The notes beneath the pieces were generated by a model. It had not been told where the DNA came from, searched no databases, and saw only the letters and a list, made by a program, of their open reading frames with translations. Positions 11,745 to 23,338 of a stretch of 64,000 bases of DNA are shown one piece after another (within the stretch, counting starts at the first letter, position 1; the number at the start of each line of letters is the position of its first letter). The translations under genes and the position numbers were made by a program. Source of the DNA: Monoraphidium neglectum. Taxonomy: Eukaryota; Chlorophyta; Chlorophyceae; Sphaeropleales; Selenastraceae. Location of the stretch: assembly GCF_000611645.1 (NCBI RefSeq), contig NW_014013624.1:42985-106984 (forward strand), given 5' to 3'.

Positions 11745-12079
11745 CACAGTGGCTATGGAAGGCACCCTGTGCACTGTGCGCCGCTTGTAAATCTCCTGGT
11801 GATGCGTGTTGCTGACCATGAACTAGTGTGCCAAGTCCTTGCACTGGATAAAGCAGATGGTTGAGCGTTGCATGTGCGGTGAAATTGCGTTGGTCTATAA
11901 ATATTTGATCAAGGGAAGGGTGGGTGTGCATGTTCAGTGCATGAACCAATCCGGGCACAATTGCAGCACGTTTGTCATCAAGGTGGCTCATAAGCGTGTG
12001 TTTATGCAAGGCACACACATGTTGTCCCGGTACCAATGCTTAAAACAACCTGACCACAAGACAAAGCAATATATACCAT
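11745..12079. other. convergent 3' region, no gene
   Basis: 335 bp between the stops of FN3K (plus) and the SNM1-like nuclease (minus). AT-richer than the flanks; it holds the FN3K poly(A) signal. No TGTAA for the minus-strand gene was found here. Confidence 0.5.
11786..11790 (+). terminator. poly(A) signal TGTAA for FN3K
   Basis: TGTAA 42 nt after the FN3K stop codon. Confidence 0.6.
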
Positions 12080-15000
12080 TCATGTCAGCGAATGGGGGTT
12101 CTTGGCGATAACTGCCCGCATTTGACTCACAGTCCAGTCACACAAGCTGTCACGATGTGCCATTGAGCACTCTAAGTGGGCGCGTGCAACGCGCCGTCGT
12201 GCATCCGCCGCCGCCACCGCTGCCGCTGCAGCTTCCACCGCTCCCGCTGGTGCTGCAGCTCCAGCCTCCTCTGCCGCTTCTGCTGTGTTTGTCCTGGCCA
12301 AAGCATCAGCGGCAGCGGCTGCCTGCGTTGACATAGGGCAGCCCAGGGCAACAGGTGATTGCCTGAGGCCAAGCGCAGCCCAATCAGTCGCTGGCCTCCC
12401 GCCGATGCTGCTGTGGAAGCCTCCATCCCTGTGGTGGACAGGGAGCCTGGCTGGATTGGACACAGCTGGTGCAGAAGTGGAGTTTGGCACCAACTGCGCA
12501 GTCGGTTGCGCGTGCGGGGGCTCATTATGTGGGCCCAGCGTGCAGCGCTGCATGATGGTGCTGTGCGTATGGGATGGCATCGTTGCTGATGATGCAGTAT
12601 GCATTGTTGCTGGCGGTGTGCCGGCCCCTGCTGCTCCTGCCGCCACCGCCTCCGCTGCTGCAGCTGCTGCTGGTTGCGTTGATGCTGCCTCTGCTGCCTC
12701 CGCCAAAACCTCTTCCTTGAAATATAGCTCAGAGTCAGCAGGACAGGTGCAGGCACCTGCGTTTGCAGGCCTGCAGCTGTGACCTACGCCGTGCGTCTTG
12801 TTGCCGCTGCTGCTGCTGTTGCTATCGTCACCCATGCAGGCTTTTCTGCGGATCAGGGGCCTTGCGTTGCCGCCGCCGCCAGCCTCGCCGGCGATCACCA
12901 CCACCTTGCGAGCGCTGCCACGCTCCCGGCTCTGCAGTGGCTGCGCCGCCCACGATGGCTCGTTGTTTCCATAGCAGCTGTGAGAGTGGCCAATGCCAGG
13001 CGCAGCCACGCTACAGTGCTGAGGAAATGACGGCCTCTGCGCTGCGGCTCCTGCCTCAAGCGCTGATCGCTTGGATGGTGTGCAGCGTATGTGGACTAAG
13101 GGCCCGGAGCTGCCAGCCGCCAGCAGTTGCTGCGGCGCCTGGGTGGGCCGCAGTGGGCTGCGCTGCAGCTCGGGGATGACATGTTCTTGCTGGTCCTGCT
13201 GCTGCCCCTGATCCCGCTCCTGCTGGCCATGCTCCAGCTGTAGCTGCTGCCCCTGCTGCCTCCGCCCCTGCTGCGAAGCCCATACCTCGATGCGTGCAGT
13301 GTAGTAATCGTTCAGGTGATCATGGCGCATCAGGGCGGTGCTCGGCGCAACGTCACGCAGGGGTGCAGCAGAGCCGGTCGACGCGATGAGGCGCTCGGGC
13401 TGCAACACCTGTCGGGTTTATGGGATGGGGTCCGAGCCTGAGCTCCGCTGAGTTGCGCCACGGCAGTCGCACCCACGTGAGGCGATTGGCAGTCTGTCGT
13501 TGGCTGCTCCCTGTGCAGCGGGCCCCGCTGCCATCCTCCACAGGCCAGGCCCTCAAAGTGCTAGCATAGTGCAATGCCCCACCTTGACCAAAGCTCGCAG
13601 CTCCGACAGGCTGCTGTGCCTCGACCGGCACACAGTCCACAGGCACCCGTCCCGTGCCTGCAGCTGCACCCCTGGCGCCGCCCTCGCCGCGCGCCAGGCC
13701 TCTAGTGGCGCGTGGCTGGCCTGCAGCGCCGACTGCTGCTCAAGCGCGCTCCTCATCAGGCTGGGCCGGATGACAACCACGGGGCGCGCCACGAGCCGCT
13801 GGTCAAAGCGCAGGCCGCCCCCGCTGACGTCGGCGCCTCTGTCATCGCCGCCAGCGCGGTTCAATGCGTTCTTGAGCTGGGGTATACCATGACCACCCAC
13901 GGCCCATACTGGGGTTGACTCTGGGTCCGCGGTGAGCACGTCCTGGCCGGCCAGCAGCATAGCCATCTCGCGGTAGTGCTCAACATGCAGGCGCTGCAAG
14001 AGGCCGTTGGGGTTGGGGTCATCAGGTGGGAGGGGTGGGCGCGATGCATGCATCAACATGAGATGTGTGGTGCGGCCGCATGTGTGTTGGGTACAGCAGG
14101 CGACCTAATTGTTTGTTTTCCAGTTTCGGCGCAGCGACGACGTCAACAAACTTGATGCAGCAGGCACACCCTCCACCCTTGCATGCCCCCTCCCCTCACC
14201 CCCCTGCGGCGCTTCACCTCAGTCTGAAAGCAGCAGCAGCACGCCTCCTCCCCTGTGCGCACAAGAGGCGCTCGGCCCAGAACCACCCTGCCTGCCCCCT
14301 CGCCGGTGCAGCCCTCTGCCAAGTAAATCTTGTGGCCGGTGGCTCTGCTGATCTCCCTGTAATCATGCTCGTACCCCAGCTGACCGCAGCTGAGCAGGAT
14401 CCTGTGGGTGGGCGCGTAGCGGCGAACCAGGGCTGCAACGGCAGCGACGCTTTCATCCAGCAGTGGGAAGTCCTGCAGTGCACAATAGCGGGCGGAGGAG
14501 GAGCAGGCCAGGCTTCCATCACCTACACAACACTACACAACACCGGTGCCACATGGAACCTGTCAGCGGCTGGAGCGGCATGTGCTTCACAATTGTGGCA
14601 GGGCGCCCGTCAGCATGATGACAGCACAAGACCCCTGTGCCCACCCGCACACCAGGGTGTCGGCACCGTCTTGACCGCCTCCCGCTGTCACGTCCAGACA
14701 CAGCAGCCCCAGGTGCGGCCCCTCCCCGAGCAGCTCGTCTAGAGCCGCGGCCAGGTCAGGCAGCTGACGCGAGGTGACGCGGCAGTCGCCAGTGTGGAGG
14801 ATGGAGCCCCACACTTCGCTCTCAAACAGCAGCATCACGGCGCCTGCGGCACACAGAGCGGGAGGGGTCCAGGGACTAATGCTGATCAGAGGTAGAGAGT
14901 GCAACTGCACGGGCCAGCAGAGACCATTGCCTTGGCACAGCCGGCTACGGCCTGCCAATATGATAATCCGACTGAACGAGCTCTTGCCGCTCGTAGCGCT

Positions 15001-15397
15001 CTGTTGGTGGTTGCTCAGAATAGCTGTGCCGCCCCCCCCCCCCGCCCACACCTGCACAGTGGTTGGCCAGGAACAGCGGCGTTACGCTGTAGGGGTAGCC
15101 GCCGCAGGCGCCAGCGGACCACAGGTGTAGTGTGTCCCCGATGGCACTATCCCCCGGGTCCCGCAGGACTGTCACTTGCACGTCACCCCGGTCAATGGCG
15201 GCCGCCAGCTCGGGGAACTTGATGCGCAGGAGGTGCAGGGTAGTGGCCGTGCAGTACATGTGGCGTGCGTTCTGGCTGATGCCCACGGTATGATCCTTGT
15301 GAGCATGAGTCAAAAACTGCGCCTTGGATGCCGTTTCCGTTGTCCAGGTGTCCACACTGAATGGCAGCACGGCCGGCATCGAGCGCGTGTCGCTCAT
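12080..15397 (-). CDS. SNM1/Artemis-type beta-CASP DNA nuclease
   Basis: Metallo-beta-lactamase/beta-CASP nuclease of the DNA cross-link repair family, expected to act in the nucleus on damaged DNA ends. The first exon is 15397-15052, with FSVDTWTT and the metal motif THAHKDHTVGI (HxHxDH). The next begins just after 14846 with GAVMLLFESEVWGSILHTGDCR, joining in phase after LANHCA; the motif 3 His and motif 4 Asp are thus present. Further exons carry RYCALQDFPLLDE, HRILLSCGQLGYEHDY, then RLHVEHYREM and IRPSLMRSALEQQ and SRHSSLSELRALV (start 13993), the C-terminal beta-CASP elements. The final exon (about 13410-12080) opens VLQPERLIAS and then has roughly 430 residues of Gln/Ala-rich low complexity. 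The stretch LFLANHC lacks the Asp often found before the NHC motif, and the join near 14650-14500 is unresolved. Which SNM1 subgroup it belongs to cannot be told. Confidence 0.82.
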
Positions 15398-16240
15398 TGC
15401 TCTTGGCGCCCGCGCGATGGCGGCAGAGTTCAGGCTGCCATGGCTGTGCTGCTGTGTGTTGTTGTCATCAACATATAGACAAAGCCCAAAGTGTGTGGTC
15501 CCAGCACGGACACGGTGCACTGGCAAAGGCCGCCAGGAGCTTGTCAGCGATGGTGGGGCCGCAGGTTCGCGCCCTTGTTGCGTTGTGGAGGACGTCCTCG
15601 GCAGCAACGACTGCCACTAGATATCAAAATCGTTGTGATGGTCACTGGCAACTGCAATGCAATTCGGCTGGAGCACGAGTTCAAGATGCACGACAGCTGG
15701 GCGACCGCAGTGATCTAGCGGGGTGTACAGATGCACGCGTTCTTCATCGTACGTGAGATCGTTCTCAAAATGCAGTATGTGTGGCTTTGCATTGTAGCGT
15801 CTTAGCCTACGGTATCTCCAAGGCGCCGCTGCATGGAGCGTGCAGTTTAGCTGTGCAGTGACGACGCTGTGGTGACACTGATCTCATGTGCGAGTGTAAT
15901 GGAAACGCATGCGACTTCGGTGAATCCATCTTATGCTCTACCGCTAGGTACCAGCTGCTGGAATGGCCGAGACGAAGCACCGTTGATTGTTTATATCAGG
16001 TCTGCATCACTGCTTAGTTTGCGATTTTACCTGAAAGATCGGTCACGTGGGTATGCCTTGCTTGATCCGCTCCTGTTTCGAGCAGCTCGGGTCTGGCAGC
16101 AGCGCATCCCTTCAGCTGCACCGATCGATGCCACAGTACCTTTAGGCGCAGAGGGCACTTCAGCAAGCCGTCGGTACTGCTGGTATTTACTTTAAACCAC
16201 GGTGGCTAGCTCGCAGACGTAGACATGCCTCGACGATGAC
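15398..16240. promoter_or_regulatory. 843-bp divergent intergenic region
   Basis: Separates the SNM1-like gene (minus) from the PHD-finger gene (plus) and should contain both promoters. AT content is raised around 15740-16030. No coding motif, TATA box or repeat was recognised. Confidence 0.45.
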
Positions 16241-19200
16241 ATGCCTGTACACGGCGCTGCATGCCGCCCAGGACCGGCGCAGGCGTACATCAGCAAGCCC
16301 TCTGGGAACCGCAGCGCTCGTGGCTCGATGCAGCAAGATGCCCAAGAGGAGCGGGGCAATGAAGAGGAAGGGGCTGCCTCACCTGACACTGTATGCGACG
16401 GTGCGCATTCTGCCAAGCCATGCGGAGGGCAACAATGCCCCTGATTTAGTTCTGCCTTGATCCTGCCCTACCGTTTTTGGGCGAGTGCCAGCCTGCCACA
16501 CATCAGCGCCCGTTCAGTTTGGTTTGCCATGGTGCAGGCGCCTTCCACTGAACTGACCACTGCAGCCCAGATTGCGCGCAATTTCTCACCCCATTTGACG
16601 GGCCAGTGTGCGGCAGCACGTTTGGCGAAAACATCATGCTGCTCTGCGAAAACGACAAGAGCGCCCTCAGGTGAGAGGAGGCAACTGTCTTGCATGGCAG
16701 CGCAGCCACATGGCAATAGCCTTGACAGGGCATTACAGCGGTGCCTGCTGCCCAACAAGCATGGCACTCATGAACCCCCACTGGCTTGTTTCGCTGGCCA
16801 GGTGTCCGTTTGGGCGACATTTCTACTGCTACCTCAGGTGTGTTGTGGACGTTGTGTTACCCAAGAGCCGCGGCAGCAGCTAGACGGGCAGCAGTGCACC
16901 AGCAGCGCCAGCGCCACTGGGGTGTTGCAGGCCTTGCACCTGCTGTGCGCCCCGCCCCAACCCACAGGGCACCCAGGCTTCGCTGCCCAACCACCTGTAC
17001 CGTGCCGCAGCGACGAGCTGAGGCAGCGCGACACGAAGGGTGACTTCCCCTTCTACTGCACCTCATGCTCAGAGGCGGGCTTCCACGTCCCAGGTGGGCC
17101 TGCACCTGGCGTGTGGGTGCACACGCAACTACGAGCGCGTGATTCACCACCGGGTTGCAACAGCTGCAGCCAGGGCGGTGTGGATGCGGATGCTCAGCGC
17201 AAGTGTACGTGCGCTCACTTATTTAAGTAGCATGCCGCGTGCGATGCGCCCCACGTGGCTGGTACGGCCCCGTCCCAACCCCCAGAGGCCCCGGTCGGAG
17301 CGGGCCGCTCGCGGAAGCGGCGGCACGCGCGGCGCGGGAGTGGCAGTGGAGATGACGAGGATGACGAGGACTACCAGGGACAGGAGGGGGGGGAGGAGGA
17401 GGGCGAGCAGGGACTAAACGCGGAACAGCAGCATGAGGATGAGGAGGGCGAGGACGAGCCCGATGCTGGGGAGGTCATGGAGGACGTGGCGCCGGTCGCG
17501 CGGCAGCCGCAAAGCGACCGGGCGGAGTCAAAGCCGTCGCACCACCGCGTGGCCGCCCCACCCCACAGCTCGGCAGCTGCCCCAGCAGCATCAGGGCGCG
17601 GCGGGGCCAGGTCCGCGGCGCGCGGCAGGGGCCGGGGTCGGGGAGCTGGCCGCAGCGTCGGCGGCGAGGCCGTGGTGCGCGGGGACCGCCTCGACCGTTG
17701 GGCGGCGCGGCGGGCAGCTGAGGAGCGCAAGTTGCGGCGCGGGACAGAGGCGGCACGGGCGGGCCACACGGGGCCTGCCCTCGGCACGGCGGTGGCTGAT
17801 GAGATCGTCACGCCGCTCCGCCCCAACGGCGCCAGCGGCGGCGGCGGCAGCGGCGGCGCGCCAGCTGCAGCGCGGCGCGACAACCTGGCCGCCACGCGGG
17901 GCCGCCCGCTGTCTGCTGGCAGTGTCAAGCTGTGGGAGGGCACCCTGGAGCTGGTGTCTGCCAGGGACGTGGTGGAGGGCGTCAAGCTGCGCAAGGTGCG
18001 GGGGCATGTGCATGGGTGCTGCTGCGCACGCTCGTGTGTCAGTGCACCGGCTGATCAACCTCCCGACGGAGGGCGCACAGGCATGAATGTGCATGGCTTG
18101 GGGTCAACAGAGACCCCTGTGGTTTTTGGGCATCTGGTCGCGCAACGTACTCTGTTCAGGGCGGTGCGGCTGGCGGCTGCGTTGGCGCCTGTGTGGCGGG
18201 GTTGTCACAGCACTGCCGGGCAACCGTGTCGAAACCCCCTCTTGTCGTACTCCGACATCATGTTGTACCTGTGCCCACCCCCCCACCAGCCCATTGTGGT
18301 GTCCAAGGCGCGGATCGACGTGGGCCCGGATTGCAACCGCCGCGCCCTCGCGCCCTTTGAGGCCGCCCTACGCCGCCACGCCGCCATCGAACCGAGCGGC
18401 GCAGCTGGCGCTGCGGGCGTCACGCGCGGCGCTGCTCAGGGGGGCAGGCGGCTGACTGCGTACGTCGGCAAAGCCGTGGCCGTGGGTGAGGCTTTTGCGC
18501 GCGAGCTGGGGCGCACCGAGGACTTTGACGTCACAGCCTTCAAGGTCACCTTCCCTGCAGCTTCCTCGGTCAAGGAAGGGCTGATGTGAGCGGGACGCGC
18601 AATGGAAGGGCCGATGACAGGCCGGCTCCACCGTGCTGCGCGGGTTGTCTTCCTGGCGTAGCATCAAACGGCTGCTGTGACTGCGGTGGCTGCCCTGCAG
18701 CAGGCTTCACCTCTACGCGACGACCCACCTGCTGCCAACCACCTGCCTGGTGTCACCTCCCCCACCCCCTTGCCCACACCAGGGCGTTTGGCTGCGGCGC
18801 CTCCACCCACTGGGTAGTGCTGCCCCTGGAGGGCGTCCCCCACCCCCTGCTATTTACAGTGCGGCAGCACGACCTGGGCCTCATGTGCATGCACCCCAAG
18901 GATGCGGCCACCGCGGCCAGGGTGTTCCGCCAGCTGTCTCGATACGGCGACGCCGCGCCCTGGGCCCCTGCTTTGCCGACAAATGCAGCTGATGACGGGT
19001 ACCAGGCGCAAACAGCTGGAGCGCAGCAGCGCCTGCAGCAGGCGCAGCAGCATGCGCAGCAACTGGCACAGCAGGGACCGGGTGGCATGGTGCAGGAGGG
19101 GTCGCGGCAGATGGCCTGGGATGAGTCGAACGCGCATGACGCAGCTCGCCGCGCGGCTACGCACCCCGTGAGCTGGGCGTGGGAGCCGGCCTCGCCCGCC

Positions 19201-20000
19201 AGCCCTGGGCCTGCGACAAGTGACCGCACCGGCGCAGGGCGCGAGGGCCGCGGCGATTCTTTGATGACCGCACAGGAGGAGGCGGGGTCGGAGGAGGCGG
19301 CTTCAGATGCAGCGGGAGCAGAGGAGGCGGGGGCTGGCGGCTATGTCGGCGGCAGCAGCACAGACAGCGACAGCACGGGCTCGACGGAGCGGCTGGAGGG
19401 GTTGGCACGGGGCCGCCGCCGCGGCGGCCCTCACGAGGTGGTGGAGCTCGTGGAGAGCGAGGACGGCGCGCAGGGGGGGCAGTGGCAGCACGGCAGCGGC
19501 GGCGTTTTGCGACAGCAGCGGGGGCAGGGCGCTTTGCCCGATGAGGCAGGAGGGACAGCAGAGGACGGAGATGAGGCAGAAGGGGTGGCACCAACGCAGG
19601 CGCTGGATGGGGACGCAATGGAGTTGGATGAGGAGGGCTGGGGGGAGCAGCAAGAGCAGCAAGAGCAGCACGAGCAGCAAGAGCAGCGGCAGCAGCCGAG
19701 CGTCTCCAGCGACATTGAGGCTGAGGACGCGGCACCGTCGGGCAGCCCGGCGTGTGCCGCCCCCCAGCTGGACTCGCTGATGGCCCTCTTCAACACACGG
19801 TCAGCAGGGGAGCAGGAGCCTGGGCGGCACGGTGGCCAGGCCGACAGCCTGCACAAAGGCGCAGAGGGTTCAGCGCGGGCACACGAGCACGCACGCCCTG
19901 CGGCCCTGGGCGTGCAGTCGCCCGACGGCACTCTGCTGGCGTCGCACGCCGCGCGCACGCCTGGCATGGGCAGGCATGGCCGTACGGCGGCCAACATCGT

Positions 20001-20044
<44 letters not shown>

Positions 20045-22112
20045 CGAACGCGTCTCGGGCCACAGGGCTGGCCCCACTGTCTATCGAGCGGGGGCCCGGG
20101 GAGTCGCCTGGCTACCAGCGTGCGGTGGAGTCCAGCGGCGTGCAGCAGCTGCTTGACTCTGGCGTCGCTGCAGGGCCGGGGGGCCTGGCGCTGTCGCGGC
20201 TGATGCCGGGAGTAGAGACCCTGTGGCAAAGCGGTGGGGGCGGGTGGCGGCCCTTCAGGGTGCTGCTGCTGGGCTTTGGCGGCGGCAGCGACGCCCACGA
20301 CGACGCACTGACAGACGGCCTGGAGGAGTGAGCAGCCCACCCCTTGAGGAGGGGGGGTGGTGCGTGTCTTCTGGCGGGGTTCAGAAGCATTTCGCTACAA
20401 CACATTTTCTGTTGAAGCTGCCTTGCTTGACCCACGCAGGCCAGGCCGAGGCAGCCTCCCCCTTACGCAGCCTCCCCTGCCAATCCCCTGCTGACCCCCC
20501 ACCATCAGGTGCCGCCGCCTGGGCGCCCACGTGTTCTGCAGCCTGCCCGACCTGCGGGCCGCAGTTCGCCTGCAGCGCGCCACGCATGGCCCCGGCACCC
20601 CGACCGTGCTGGTGCTGCCGCGCCGCCTGGGACCGGCCGGCATCCGGCATGCGCTGGAGGCTGCAGCCGCCCCGCTTGGCAGGGGTGGCGGCGAAGCTGA
20701 TGGCCCCGACCAGCAGGCGGCCGCGCCGCTGCCCCCCTGGTGGCAGGTCCTGGCTACCCTGGCGCAGCCAGCCCTGGTCTTCTACGAGGCGCCCGGGGAG
20801 GGGGAAGGCCTGATGACGCTGGCACGGCTGTGGCGTGGAGACGGGCGGCCACCGCCGTCAGAGGACCGGCCCTCCTGGGCAGCGGCGCTGGCGCGTTGCC
20901 AGCTGCACGCCTGCGGTGAGCCGGCGCTTACACACAGCACGCACCCTGCTGCGTGCAGCTCGGCGCCGCGATCGACTCTGTTGTTGGTGCTGGGGCTTAC
21001 TCCTTTTTCTGTCAGGGCAAGTTCAGGTCAAGGGAGCTGCTGCCCCACACGTCTTCAGTATTTCGGATGTGCTGCACACCTGCAGCCAACGCACTTCCCG
21101 CCGGCAATCCACCGTGAATAACCAGCCCCGCATGCCCTCACAAGCCATTCCACCCTGTTCCATCCCCACCCTGCTCCGTTCAAGGCATCTCCCTTGTTGC
21201 CTGCGAGGTGGCGCTTCAGCACGCGACGCCCGCGTCCATGGCGCGCCTGCTGTCCCTGCTGGCGCGCTGCAGGTCGCTGGCGCGTGCCGCCCCGGCAGAC
21301 TTCCACCTGGCGGTGCGGCGGTGCGACCTGGACAACCTGGGCCACAGGAACGCCGCGGTGGCGGGGGTGCTGGCGGCGCGGGAGCACGCAGACGCAGTGT
21401 GAGCGGCGGCGCTGCTGGTGTCCTTGCTCTGGGGCCTGCTGCAAGCAATCGTGTGTATGGGCCCTCAGACAGGGTGCTGCCATGCGAGCCACCCGTGATT
21501 TCAGCCGCACAGCAGGGCCGGCATGATCAATGCGACTTTTGGCAGTCCTTAGGTGGCCCGTTCTGCCTAAGGCCGGCCTGCCCCCGACCCGTCAGGCTGC
21601 TACTGGAGGACCTGCTGGGCGAGGGCGACCCGGAGGCGGGACACCAGGCGGGGGACGGCGACGTAGACAGCCCAGGCCACCCCGCCACCCTCCCTAGCAG
21701 CAGGGGCGACGTGCTGCCGCGACACCTGGCGACTGCGTCCCTGGGGCTGGAGGGCGGTGAGCCAGACGTAGTGCAAGACGCGGTGCACCTTGCGTGGCTG
21801 CGCCGCCGGCAGTTGCGCCTGGTGGTGGTCCTCGTGCCTGACGCGGCCGACGTGGACGACAGCAGGCACCACCAGACGTCTGCTGGCTGTCCTGATAGCA
21901 ACGGCCGTGCGCACAGCGGGGATGGCAGCGAGTTGGGCGGTGATCAGCGGCGCGCGGTCAGCCACGAGCACGCGGAGGTGGCGCTGGCTGCCTTGAGGGC
22001 GGTGCCGCGGCATGGCTCTGTGCTGGCCGGGTCGTGGGACCAGACATTGCGGCTGCTCGTCAGCATTGCGGACAGCACAGAGCAGGAGCAGCAGCAGCAG
22101 CAGCAGCACTAG
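16241..22112 (+). CDS. large PHD-finger nuclear protein, exon model partly uncertain
   Basis: Exons 16241-16400, 16571-16670 and 16802-16837 join in phase and give TVCDDCAQFLTPFDGPVCG, then ENIMLLCEN, CPFGRHFYCYL. A following exon near 17000-17090 reads GDFPFYCTSCSEAGF. The Cys/His order and the MLLCEN and FYCTSC landmarks fit a PHD-type zinc finger. A long exon (about 17240-18000) is acidic and RG/Arg-rich (GRGRGRGAGR), ending LWEGTLELVSARDVVEG. Another (about 18290-18590) has ARIDVGPDCNRRALAPFEAAL, and one from about 18780 to 20330 is Gln/Glu/Ser-rich with a CAG run at 20000-20043. Later pieces at 20510-20920, 21190-21400 and 21598-22112 continue open frames and end in a Gln run before TAG. 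The segment around 20240-20640 (RPFRVLLLGFGGG..., RRLGAHVFCSLPDLR) weakly resembles a BRCT domain. A chromatin role is inferred; the protein could be two genes. Confidence 0.6.
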
Positions 22113-23338
22113 AAGATGTAGGGACCATCCCGTGGCGGCAAGCGCGGGCGCCATGTAGTTGTGACTTGATTGTATCATCACGCTTGTAACCCAACTCGTG
22201 AATGTTTTCTGGACCGACGATGTCCGAGCAGGGCGGGCGTGTGCCCCGTGCAGGGCCCAACACTTTTGAACGGTCGCCTCAAATCCTGAGGCTTGCCAGC
22301 CTCATCCCATCAACAGGTACACTAACATTCTTCGCATTGAATTAACACACTTGGTTTGTTTGCCTCGCAAGTGATGAGTGACGGAGTGCCAGCACAGGTG
22401 CATGATGACGACCTTGACGGCTCCACCCGCTCCCTCCCTGCCCGTATGTCCCTAGCATCCTGCAGCTGCCCAGCCCGGAGCAACCGGCCGTCCTCAGTAA
22501 TCGTTATGAAATTGTGGCACAGACACACGCCCGCCTGGGTGGGTACCGGCTCGGGGTGTGGCTAAGCTCGACCCCCTGCTTCTTCCTGAAGCGGGCGGCC
22601 TGCCCACCCTTCATGTCGCTGCGCTTGTCTTTGCCATCTGTAGTTCTTTCGTTACTCGCAGTGTCGCGCTGAATTGCTACAGATGCGGTGGGAAGCGTGC
22701 AGATGTAAGCTCGCAAATGGCTCGGGGCACTGATAGACCTGACAAAGGTGACACACGGTGACGTGCTTTTTTCGGGCAGCGCAATTGCAACTACAGCTGT
22801 TTGTCATATCATAAACCGTGCGTGTGCTCGCTCCATAAACGATAGCCTCAACACCCATAGCGAGCCCCTCAGGAGGGAGCAGCACGACAGCACACACCAA
22901 GAGTTGGCCGAGATCACCAACGAGACTACACGCTTGATATCAACTGGCCTTGTAAACGAGTTCAAGGACCTGTAAGCCGCAAGATCGGTTCACAGGATCG
23001 ACCGCTTGGCCACGTTCGCGCGAGCAGCAACAGCGCGCTTACTGTCAAAGCATTGTATAAATGCCTGCGACTCGCGCTTTCGTCCGCTTATCTGATGCTG
23101 CCTGCACGGTGCCCTGCTTGTCCGGCGTCATGCGTGACAACAGGCCGCTGCAGGGGCATACTTGCATGCCCCTGCAGCGCAAACGCAGCTAGCCAGGAGG
23201 GGTTTTGGCCTATCACTGCGGCGCCTACGCGCCTGCAGGATTCTTAACATTCACTCAACCCCTCTCCATGCATTTTTTTCCTCGTCAGTATTATAGCGGC
23301 AACACGGCCTATCCGTTGGCCGCTGCAAGCAGGCTGCC
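22113..23338. other. 1.2-kb intergenic region, no confident gene
   Basis: Contains the 3' UTR of the PHD-finger gene and the upstream region of the SCI1-like gene. Short minus-strand frames (22322-22528, with CHNFITITEDGRLLRAG, and 22652-22900) look partly protein-like but no start, splice series or family could be assigned. Confidence 0.4.
22185..22189 (+). terminator. poly(A) signal TGTAA for the PHD-finger gene
   Basis: TGTAA 72 nt after the TAG at 22110-22112. Confidence 0.55.
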
